7,316 nt of DNA from Chloroflexota bacterium. Lineage in GTDB: Bacteria > Chloroflexota > Dehalococcoidia > SM23-28-2 > RBG-16-64-32. Where the stretch lies: NCBI GenBank assembly GCA_005880055.1, contig VBJS01000084.1, forward strand, positions 1-7,316, in the 5' to 3' direction. Under the pieces are notes generated by a model. It worked only from the letters and a program-made list of their open reading frames with translations. It was not told the DNA's origin and ran no database searches. This document shows positions 1-6,351 of this stretch, piece by piece; within the stretch, counting starts at the first letter, position 1, and each line of letters begins with the position of its first letter. The position numbers and the translations under genes are program-made.

Positions 1-18
1 CAGAGGCTGCGATCACCG

Positions 19-33
19 GCGCCATGCGGGCGC
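19..33 (-). terminator. Small GC-rich hairpin at the kinase stop codon
   Basis: GCGCC (19-23) and GGCGC (29-33) are perfect inverted copies with a five-base loop; the stem begins at the last base of the kinase TAG. No U-tract follows within the visible bases, and the window ends soon after. It may be a weak terminator element or chance in GC-rich sequence. Confidence 0.2.
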
Positions 34-3000
34 TATTCTTTGTAGGCGGGTAGAGAGAAGCTCACTTCAAGGCCGCCGCCTTCCGGCGTCCCGGCCCAGA
101 TGCGGCCGCCCTGCGCCTCTATCAGGCGCTTGCAGACGGTGAGGCCGATGCCGGCGCCACCCGCCTGCTTCGCGGTGCGGTCCGAGCGGTAGAAGCGCTC
201 AAAGATCAACTCCAGCTCCTGGGCGCCGATGCCGGGGCCGTGGTCGCGCACGGAGATGATGATATCGCCGGAGCCGTCCTGACATGCCGTGAGTTCAATG
301 GGCTCGTCCGGCGGGCTGTACTTGTCGGCGTTACTGAGCAGGTTGCGCAGTATCTGTTCGAGGTAGACGGCCGAGGCGGCGGCCGGCTCCAGCGCCTCGT
401 CCACATGCAGTCGCAGTTGACGCTCGGGCCGTCGCCGGCTGACCGCGTTCGCGCTCTTTTCGATGACGCGCTGGACCAGGACGGGCTCTGTTGGCACTTC
501 TTGTCCCAACTCGATGCGGGCGAGCACCAGGAGGTCTTCCACGATACGGTGGAGCCGCTCTGATTCGTGCTCGATGTCATCCAGGACGCTCTCCTTGCTC
601 TCTTCGTCAAGGCTGGCGCCTCGCCTGCGGAGGAGGCGCGCGCCGCCGTAAACGGTGGTGATCGGTGTGCGCAGTTCGTGGGATACAAGACCCAGGAACT
701 CATCCTTCGCTTCGTTGGCGACCCGTAGCTCTTGCTGGATCCGCTGGGACTCCGTGTAAAGCCGGGAGTTATCGACCGCGAGGCCGGCCCGTCGGCCTAG
801 ATCCAGCGCCAGGTCAACGTCCTCTGGGGTGTAGCGGCGGCCGGATTCGGAGGAAATCAGGGTGAGCACGCCGACGGTGCGCCCGCGGGCGATCAGCGGC
901 ACGCTGAGTCCTGATTTCAGGCCAAGCTCCGAGAGCAGGCGCAGATGCTCTTCGTCATGAGCAGCACGCGCGAGCTGTTCAGCGGTTATCTCCGGGTAGA
1001 AGCGGGGCTTCCCGGAGCGAAGCAGCTCCAGCAACTCCGGGTCGCGCTGGATGTCGGGTGGGTAACGGTTCTCCAGCTCCAGGGCAAAGCGCAGCTTCGC
1101 AGGATTGGTATGAACCACAGCTACTCTGTGAAGCCCGCCTTCTTCGGTGACGGTGTCGATGGCACACCAGTCGCCGAGGCGAGGGACGCACAGTTCTGCC
1201 AGGCTCCTCAGAGTTGTCTCGTGGTCCAGCGAGGAGGCGAGGATGGCGCTTGCTTCGGCAAGGAAAGACTGGCGCTCTCGGGCAACCTCTGCCTGGGCCC
1301 GGGCGGCCTGCTGTTCCCGGTAGAGGCGTGCGCGCTCTATGCCGAGCGCCACGCGATAACCGATGAGTTGAAGGAGGCGCAACTCTTCCTTGGTGAACGC
1401 CCGGTGTTCAACGCTGCCCACATGGAGGACGCCAAGGAGCCGGTCATCAACGATCAGAGGCACACCCATGAGCGAGTGGACGACCTTTGCGAGGAACGCA
1501 GACGCGAGCTTGGAGCGCGAAGTATCGTTCACGACAAGCGGCCGGCGGGTAGCGGCGATCCGGCCGGAGAAGCCTTCGCCAACGGAGAGTGAGAAGCCAG
1601 CCTCCATCTCTTCCCGCAAGCCGGCGCTGGCCCACACGGAGATGGTGCGGCCGTCTTCTTCAAGCAAGAGGATACTGCTGGTGTCTACAGCCAGCGTCTG
1701 GCGGATCGGTTCCAATAGCTGCTGCAGGAGTTGGCCCAGGTCCAGGTGCGCCAGCGCCGTCTCCGCTACCACCTCCAGGCGCGTAATCACCTGGTTCGCT
1801 TCCTCGGCCGCCTTACGAGCCGCGCGTTCAGCTTCGTAGAGGCGGGCTCGCTCCAGGGCCTGCGCTAGCAGGCGCCCGAGGGAGGATACAAAGGTCTTAT
1901 CCTCCTCGCTGAACTCCCGCTCTTCCCTGAAGTTGAGCCCGGCCACTCCGATAGTCTGCCCGTCGACAATCAAAGGCGTAACGATGCTGGCTTGAAAACC
2001 CAGGTAGGGCAGGCCGGCCATGGCAGGGAACCGCTCCGCCAGGTAATGACGCGAGGGCGAGTACAGCGGCACGCCGGTGCGCGCGACTTCTGATGGGGGA
2101 AGGGGCGCGGTAAGCGGCACCCGCCGCCAGGGCTTCAAGCCATCCGACGGGTAGCCAACGGCGCTCAGTATGCTCATGGCAGTCCGCTGCCGGTTAATCT
2201 GCGCCACGCTCCCCGCCTGCGCTCCGAGCGCCCGCATGGCCTGGCGAATAACGGTGCTGGCCACCTGGCGAGGGGTGAGCGCTTCTGAAGTGGCGGCTGA
2301 TGCGGCCTGTAGCCGGGCAGTGCGCTCAACCGCGAACTCTGCCTGTCGTCGCGCCTCTTGTTCTGCTTCATAAAGACGGGCGCGTTCCAGGGCTTGACCA
2401 CAGAGACGGCCGATGGCCAGGAACAACTCCCTATCGTCGGGGTCGGGCAGCCGAAGCGCATCGAAAGTGAGCACCATCGCGCCTATGGCCCGGCTCTCCA
2501 CGACGAGCGGGATGCAGGCGAAGGCGCGGCCGGGAGCGACGGGGATAGCGCCGAGGTCTGGGAAGGACGCGAGCAGGTCCTGAGCAGAAGGTGAAAAAAT
2601 GGGTTTTCCGCTCTTGATCGCCTTAATGATTGAGGCGGGCGGATCGGCCGCGAACTGGGGCAAGGCGGCGGCGAATTGATCCGAGACACCACGCACCGCC
2701 AGGGGCTCGATGCTTCGTCCGTTATCCTTGATGAGACCGATGAAGGCGCTGCGCGCGCCGAGACCCTCCAATCCGGCGCTAGTGACAACCGCTGCCACCT
2801 GGGCGGGAGTGAGCGCTTCCGATAAAGAAGATGTAATGGCGAGCAGCCGCGAGGTCCTGCCTACAGCCTGTTCTGCCTGGGACCGCGCTCGCTCTTCAGC
2901 CTGGTACCGGCGAGCGTTGTCAATGGCGATAGCGGCACGCCGGGCCAGCTCCTCTGCAAAAGATAGGTCCTCCGGTCCATACAGCCGATTGCGGTCCGTG

Positions 3001-5663
3001 GAGACGAGGGTGATAGCGCCGAAGGACTCACCTGCCACAAGCAGTGGAACAATGACTGCGGAAATGGGATTGAGGCTGCGCAATAGCCTGAGGTGGCGGC
3101 TGTCTCTTGCCGCCTGGTCCAGCATGCGGAGATCAATTGTTTCGTGGAGTTCTGAGCGGCAGGACCGGGTAACCCGCGTTACGGGGTGCCATTCCGGCTC
3201 CTGCGGGTAATATACGGGGTCCATGGCCATGAGAGCGGCTGCTTTGCCCGCGTCCCGTTGGGCCAGGGCGAGCCGGCGTATGGCGGCGCCTTCCACCATA
3301 TCAATGGAGCAGACATCGGCGAATGGGCCGGCGAGGAGCTGCGCCACCCGAGTGAGTGTATCGCCGTAATCCAGTGATGCCGCCAGCAGCGAACTGGCTT
3401 CGGCAAGCAGCTGTTGACGTTCCTCGGCCAGCTTACGGTCCGTGATGTCCATCGTGACGCCCCGCATGCCGATGGGGGTCCCCGCCTCGTCAGTGATTAC
3501 CGTAGACCGCGCTTCCACCCATATGATGCGTCCGTCTTTCGCCTGCCAGCGAAAACGGCTGAGTCCGCCTTTGCCGCCGGCGAACATGGCGGCGGCCTCA
3601 GCACCGGCGCGTTCCCTGTCCTGCGGTGGCACTATCGTTAGCCAGAAATTGGGCGTGGACAGCCATTCCTCCACCGCGTATCCAAGCATCTCCTCGATGT
3701 GATCGCTCACGAAGTCGATGCGTTGGGACTTCTCGTCGGGGCGGCCGTAGGCTTCCCAGACCACGCCCGGCACATCGTGCACGAGGTTTCCAATGCGGCT
3801 GCGCTCGGCCTGCAGCTGCGAGACCAGAGTTTCACGCTCTTGTTCGGCCTGCTTGCGCTCGCTGATGTCGCGCACAACTCCTGTGAACAGGCGCCGCCCC
3901 CCTGTCCACATCTCGCTGACGGCCAGTTCGATGGGGAATTCGCTGCCGTCCTTGCGCCTTCCCGTCACCTCGCGGCCGATGCCAATGACCTTCTTCTCTC
4001 CTGTCTTCAGGTAGTTGCCGAGGAATTCGCCGTGCCGCCCGCTATAGGAAGGTGGCATGAGCAGGTTGATCTCGGCGCCGAGCATTTCCTCCGGCTTGTA
4101 ACCGAAGAGCCGGCTGCTGGCGGGATTGACGGACTGGATCACGCCCGCTTCATCGATCGTGATGATGGCGTCGACAGCCGACTCCAAAATCGCTCGCGTC
4201 TGCGCCTCGCTATCGCGAACGGCCTGGCGGGCCGAGCTGCGTTCGATGGCGAAGGCGAGGTTGTGAGCGATGGTCTCCGCAATTCGGGATTCCTCTTGCG
4301 TAAAGGCGTGGGGTTCATCGTAATAAACCATGAATTTGCCGATGACGCGGTTTTGTGAGAGCAGAGGGATGAAGGCCAGACTCCTGATGCCTTCGCTCTC
4401 GATCACGTCGAGCAGCGCTTTGAGCGAAGGGTCCGTCCGGGCGTCGGGGGCATGGATAGGTCTCGCGTCGCTCGTCTCCGGCCGCCAGGGCGTATGGCCC
4501 GTGGTAGCACTACGGTATTCGTCCGAGAGGCCGCGCCACGCCTTGAAGCGCATGACGCCGTCTGGGTCAAAGAGGAGGAGGGAAGCCCTGTCCGCCTGCA
4601 GGGAACTGAGGATGACATCCATGCCGGTTTGGTAGACTTCATCAGGCGCGGCGTCGCGGGCCACGGCGGCGGCAATCCGGTGCACGCCTTCCAGCTGCCG
4701 CAGGTGGGCGGTGAGTTCGGCGGCGGCCCGCTTTTGGGACGTGATATCGCGCGTGAAACAGCGGGTGTGGATGAACTGTCCGTTCTCGAAGTAGGCGCTG
4801 GAGTCGATCAGGACGTCCTTGAGGGAACCATCTCTGCATTTGAGGGTAGCCGGGTGGTCCTGGATGATTTCACCGCCGGCGAGCCGCTCAAGGAGCCGCT
4901 TGACCACGCTGGGGTCGGCGTGAAACTCGGCGATGTTGTGGCCCAGATATTCTGCTGAAGAGTAGCCGAGCATATGTAGCTCTGCGGCGTTGACGCGAAT
5001 GATCTCGCCGTCGGGCGCCACCCAGTGCAGGCCGACGGCGGCGTTATCGAAGAAATCGTCCAGGTCCCGGCTGCGGCGTAGGAGCTCTTCCTCTGCCCGG
5101 AGGCGCTTTATGAACTGTCCCAGCTGGTTTCCCATCGCCGCTACTGCAGCGGCAAGGCCAGCGTCCGGCTCGCGGCTTTCGCTGCTGAAGGACTCTATTA
5201 CGCCGGCGGTCCGGCCATCGACGATGACCGGGAAGGCGAAGGCGCCGTGGATATTAGAGGCCTGGGCAGCGGGGGCGCGCGGGAAGTTTTCATCAGTGGT
5301 GACATCGGCTATCCATTCCGGTTTGCCGGAGGCCCAGACGCGGCCGGGGAGGCCAACGCCGGACGGGAAGGCCGCTTCGCGCGTCGCCCGTTCGAACTTG
5401 GGCACCGCAACCTGCGGCTCTCGGAAGAACTCGACGCAGCGCAGAGCCTTCTGACTTTCATCCAGCATCCAAAAGCCGCCTACCACGCAATCGAGGGCCT
5501 CGCAGACGATAGCGAGAACTTTGGCCATCGCCTCATTGACGCCCTGGCCTTCGGCAAGCACAGTCGCTACCTGGTATTGGGCCTCGAGCGCTCGCGAGGG
5601 AGGCCGCCTGGCACCGTTTTCGGTTGCCGGATGGGCCGAAGCCGCCGGCTTTTTCAGAGGCAT
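33..5663 (-). CDS. Giant soluble multi-GAF/PAS sensor histidine kinase (1876 aa)
   Basis: Probable cytoplasmic histidine kinase: no signal peptide or hydrophobic membrane segment is visible. Module order by approximate residue: GAF1 25-190, PAS1 200-313, GAF2 325-477, PAS2 487-605 (FixL-like), PAS3 625-743, GAF3 750-920, GAF4 935-1098, GAF5 1113-1276, GAF6 1293-1448, GAF7 1465-1636, HisKA 1651-1718, HATPase_c 1760-1874. The core is intact: H-box HELRTP with phospho-acceptor H1662, N-box with N1774/N1778/K1781, G1 box DHGPGIG from D1807, F-box FERFYRSD from 1821, and G2 box GGAGIGL from 1835. The E1663-x-x-T1666 pattern after the histidine is compatible with phosphatase activity as well. Charged helical linkers of the ARLYEAExxAR type join the late GAFs. 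No receiver is fused, which fits the separate receiver encoded divergently. The ATG lies just ahead of GAF1, with only a weak GTGAG ribosome-site-like stretch upstream. The kinase call is secure; the ligands are unknown. Confidence 0.95.
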   Translation of the reverse strand: MPLKKPAASAHPATENGARRPPSRALEAQYQVATVLAEGQGVNEAMAKVLAIVCEALDCVVGGFWMLDESQKALRCVEFFREPQVAVPKFERATREAAFPSGVGLPGRVWASGKPEWIADVTTDENFPRAPAAQASNIHGAFAFPVIVDGRTAGVIESFSSESREPDAGLAAAVAAMGNQLGQFIKRLRAEEELLRRSRDLDDFFDNAAVGLHWVAPDGEIIRVNAAELHMLGYSSAEYLGHNIAEFHADPSVVKRLLERLAGGEIIQDHPATLKCRDGSLKDVLIDSSAYFENGQFIHTRCFTRDITSQKRAAAELTAHLRQLEGVHRIAAAVARDAAPDEVYQTGMDVILSSLQADRASLLLFDPDGVMRFKAWRGLSDEYRSATTGHTPWRPETSDARPIHAPDARTDPSLKALLDVIESEGIRSLAFIPLLSQNRVIGKFMVYYDEPHAFTQEESRIAETIAHNLAFAIERSSARQAVRDSEAQTRAILESAVDAIITIDEAGVIQSVNPASSRLFGYKPEEMLGAEINLLMPPSYSGRHGEFLGNYLKTGEKKVIGIGREVTGRRKDGSEFPIELAVSEMWTGGRRLFTGVVRDISERKQAEQERETLVSQLQAERSRIGNLVHDVPGVVWEAYGRPDEKSQRIDFVSDHIEEMLGYAVEEWLSTPNFWLTIVPPQDRERAGAEAAAMFAGGKGGLSRFRWQAKDGRIIWVEARSTVITDEAGTPIGMRGVTMDITDRKLAEERQQLLAEASSLLAASLDYGDTLTRVAQLLAGPFADVCSIDMVEGAAIRRLALAQRDAGKAAALMAMDPVYYPQEPEWHPVTRVTRSCRSELHETIDLRMLDQAARDSRHLRLLRSLNPISAVIVPLLVAGESFGAITLVSTDRNRLYGPEDLSFAEELARRAAIAIDNARRYQAEERARSQAEQAVGRTSRLLAITSSLSEALTPAQVAAVVTSAGLEGLGARSAFIGLIKDNGRSIEPLAVRGVSDQFAAALPQFAADPPASIIKAIKSGKPIFSPSAQDLLASFPDLGAIPVAPGRAFACIPLVVESRAIGAMVLTFDALRLPDPDDRELFLAIGRLCGQALERARLYEAEQEARRQAEFAVERTARLQAASAATSEALTPRQVASTVIRQAMRALGAQAGSVAQINRQRTAMSILSAVGYPSDGLKPWRRVPLTAPLPPSEVARTGVPLYSPSRHYLAERFPAMAGLPYLGFQASIVTPLIVDGQTIGVAGLNFREEREFSEEDKTFVSSLGRLLAQALERARLYEAERAARKAAEEANQVITRLEVVAETALAHLDLGQLLQQLLEPIRQTLAVDTSSILLLEEDGRTISVWASAGLREEMEAGFSLSVGEGFSGRIAATRRPLVVNDTSRSKLASAFLAKVVHSLMGVPLIVDDRLLGVLHVGSVEHRAFTKEELRLLQLIGYRVALGIERARLYREQQAARAQAEVARERQSFLAEASAILASSLDHETTLRSLAELCVPRLGDWCAIDTVTEEGGLHRVAVVHTNPAKLRFALELENRYPPDIQRDPELLELLRSGKPRFYPEITAEQLARAAHDEEHLRLLSELGLKSGLSVPLIARGRTVGVLTLISSESGRRYTPEDVDLALDLGRRAGLAVDNSRLYTESQRIQQELRVANEAKDEFLGLVSHELRTPITTVYGGARLLRRRGASLDEESKESVLDDIEHESERLHRIVEDLLVLARIELGQEVPTEPVLVQRVIEKSANAVSRRRPERQLRLHVDEALEPAAASAVYLEQILRNLLSNADKYSPPDEPIELTACQDGSGDIIISVRDHGPGIGAQELELIFERFYRSDRTAKQAGGAGIGLTVCKRLIEAQGGRIWAGTPEGGGLEVSFSLPAYKE
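1836..2903 (-). repeat. Two diverged tandem 534-bp units encoding GAF4 and GAF5
   Basis: Inside the kinase gene, residues 921-1098 and 1099-1276 form two head-to-tail units of exactly 178 residues each (534 bp), each ending at the Tyr of an ARLY linker (Y920, Y1098, Y1276 mark the boundaries). Shared marks include SEALTPxQVA near the start of each GAF and the ERARLYEAE linker at the end. DNA similarity survives at the junctions: bases 2361-2390 and 1827-1856 align without gaps and differ at only a few positions. This points to an old internal duplication that has diverged strongly in the middle of the domains. Confidence 0.7.
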
Positions 5664-5707
5664 GTGGTTCTCACGCGAAAATCAAGGCAGCGGTAACAAA
5701 CGAGCTT

Positions 5708-5720
5708 TCCCAACTTGGGA
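5708..5720. promoter_or_regulatory. Perfect 13-bp palindrome TCCCAA-C-TTGGGA, operator candidate
   Basis: TCCCAA at 5708-5713 and TTGGGA at 5715-5720 are perfect inverted copies around one central base. The site sits about 45 bp upstream of the kinase start codon, where a dimeric regulator could affect kinase transcription. The symmetry is seen directly; operator function is inferred and the binding protein is unknown. Confidence 0.4.
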
Positions 5721-5746
5721 CTGCTACCGGTTACTGCCGCCTTCCC

Positions 5747-5777
5747 CTCTCATGATTGCGCAAATCAGGTGTGAGAG
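5747..5777. promoter_or_regulatory. Nested 31-bp inverted repeat in the divergent region
   Basis: The outer arms are CTCTCA (5747-5752) and TGAGAG (5772-5777). The inner arms TGATT (5753-5757) and AATCA (5763-5767) enclose GCGCA. On the left the arms are contiguous; on the right they are separated by GGTG, giving 11 pairs with a four-base bulge. An overlapping 8-bp palindrome TTGCGCAA lies at 5756-5763. It could be an operator or a hairpin in the 5' leader of the kinase transcript, depending on where transcription starts. No U-tract follows on either strand, so it is not a typical terminator. Confidence 0.4.
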
Positions 5778-5867
5778 CATGGTATCGCCAAACGTGAGGG
5801 TTAACAATTACATGAACGCCGTTCTCGGTCTGTGCCGCCGGATTGATATTGAACTGAAATGTATATG

Positions 5868-5898
5868 CTTTTGTTAGCGTTTTGCAACGCCTTTGTTA
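5868..5898. promoter_or_regulatory. Direct repeat TTTGTTA x2 flanking a small GCGTT/AACGC dyad
   Basis: TTTGTTA occurs at 5870-5876 and again at 5892-5898, exactly 22 bp apart, or about two helical turns, so both copies face the same side of the DNA. Between them GCGTT (5877-5881) and AACGC (5886-5890) form a 5-bp inverted repeat with a TTGC loop. The array lies about 45-75 bp upstream of the receiver gene start, a usual place for activator or repressor binding. Function is inferred. Confidence 0.4.
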
Positions 5899-5913
5899 CT
5901 AATGTGTCTCGCC

Positions 5914-5937
5914 GCCCGCGGCGGGCATATCTAATCT
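5914..5937 (+). promoter_or_regulatory. GC-rich dyad plus possible -10 element just before the receiver start
   Basis: GCCCG (5914-5918) and CGGGC (5922-5926) form a 5-bp dyad around CGG. It is followed by TATCTAATCT at 5928-5937, which holds TANNNT-type -10 candidates. If TAATCT (5932-5937) is the -10 box, transcription would begin at or beside the A of the ATG at 5944. That would fit the absence of any purine-rich ribosome-binding site upstream and suggests a leaderless message. No good -35 box accompanies it, so this is tentative. Confidence 0.25.
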
Positions 5938-5943
5938 CATAAC

Positions 5944-6327
5944 ATGCCTCTCGTTCTCGTCGTCGACGACGAGCCAGCCATTTTGCGACTTTTGTCGTTG
6001 ATGCTGCGTGGACTGGGTTGCGAAACTATCTCCGCCGCCGACGCGGAGAAGGCGCTGCTCTACCTGGAGACAAGCGAACCTTCGTTGATCATTTCTGACG
6101 TCCGGCTGCCGGGGATGAACGGTGTCGACTTCGCCGAGCGGGTGAAGGCCGACCCGCGCTTTACGGAGACGCCGGTAGTCCTCATCAGCGCCTTCGGCGA
6201 GCCGAACGGAAACGGCAGCGGTCACGTGGCCGATCGCTTCCTGGCAAAGCCGTTCGATTTCGACGCCCTGACAGAGGTGCTCAGGTCGTACCTTGACCTC
6301 GAGGGTGAGGAACCTGCGCCGGCGTAA
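5944..6327 (+). CDS. Stand-alone receiver-domain response regulator (CheY-like, 127 aa)
   Basis: A single-domain response regulator: a phosphoryl-accepting switch with no DNA-binding or enzymatic output domain. Acid-pocket residues D8/D9 lie in VVDDE, the phospho-acceptor is D52 in SDVRLPG, the switch Ser is S82 in ISAF, the aromatic switch residue is F99, and the conserved Lys is K102 in AKPF. All chemistry residues are present, so it should be phosphorylatable. The start is firm: an in-frame TAA at 5932-5934 rules out an upstream start, and β1 begins at residue 3. Residues 87-93 read PNGNGSG, replacing most of what is normally helix α4 and altering the usual α4-β5-α5 interaction face. The short C-terminal tail is acidic and proline-containing. 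Its divergent position next to an orphan-style kinase without a receiver suggests they are partners (inference). Output could be protein contact or a relay to a downstream phosphotransferase. Confidence 0.93.
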   Translation: MPLVLVVDDEPAILRLLSLMLRGLGCETISAADAEKALLYLETSEPSLIISDVRLPGMNGVDFAERVKADPRFTETPVVLISAFGEPNGNGSGHVADRFLAKPFDFDALTEVLRSYLDLEGEEPAPA

Positions 6328-6351
6328 CGGTGAAGCCCCTGCCGCGACCTT
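6328..6351. other. Short convergent gap between receiver and cyclase-hydrolase genes
   Basis: Only 24 bases separate the two stop codons. The best symmetry is CTGCC (6339-6343) with GGCAG (6355-6359), a 5-bp stem with an 11-base loop that overlaps the hydrolase stop and has no T-run on either strand. No convincing intrinsic terminator is present, so transcripts may overlap at their 3' ends. Confidence 0.4.

Larger units (their letters stand above)
5664..5943. promoter_or_regulatory. Divergent intergenic control region between kinase and receiver genes
   Basis: These 280 bases separate the divergently transcribed kinase and response-regulator genes and contain no credible gene. The stretch is visibly AT-richer than its flanks. 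It holds several dyads, listed separately, and four copies of TTGTTA/TAACAA: plus strand at 5871-5876 and 5893-5898, minus strand at 5694-5699 and 5802-5807. Both promoters must lie here unless they are inside coding sequence, but no textbook -35/-10 pair stands out on either strand. A TTGATA at 5843-5848 resembles a -35 box but lacks a well-spaced -10. Confidence 0.6.

Noticed and set aside
1..25. ATG on the minus strand at 23-25, eight open codons to the window edge
   Set aside because: It could be the next gene starting just after the kinase stop, but eight codons without a ribosome-binding site cannot support a call.
945..1592. 215-codon open frame on the plus strand
   Set aside because: It lies fully antisense to the GAF6/GAF7 part of the kinase, shows no recognisable domain, and is expected from GC-rich codon bias on the opposite strand.
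3699..4358. 219-codon open frame on the plus strand
   Set aside because: Antisense to the PAS2/PAS3/GAF2 region, whose coding strand is unambiguous. No family resemblance seen.
5843..5869. TTGATA with TATGCT as a plus-strand promoter
   Set aside because: The spacer is 15 bp and the -10 match is weak; not convincing without start-site data.
5521..5877. 118-codon plus-strand frame reaching into the divergent region
   Set aside because: Starts inside the kinase N-terminus on the opposite strand, with no domain features. Its intergenic portion is low in coding character.
5899..6225. 108-codon minus-strand frame opposite the receiver gene
   Set aside because: The plus-strand protein has every receiver hallmark; the antisense product resembles nothing.
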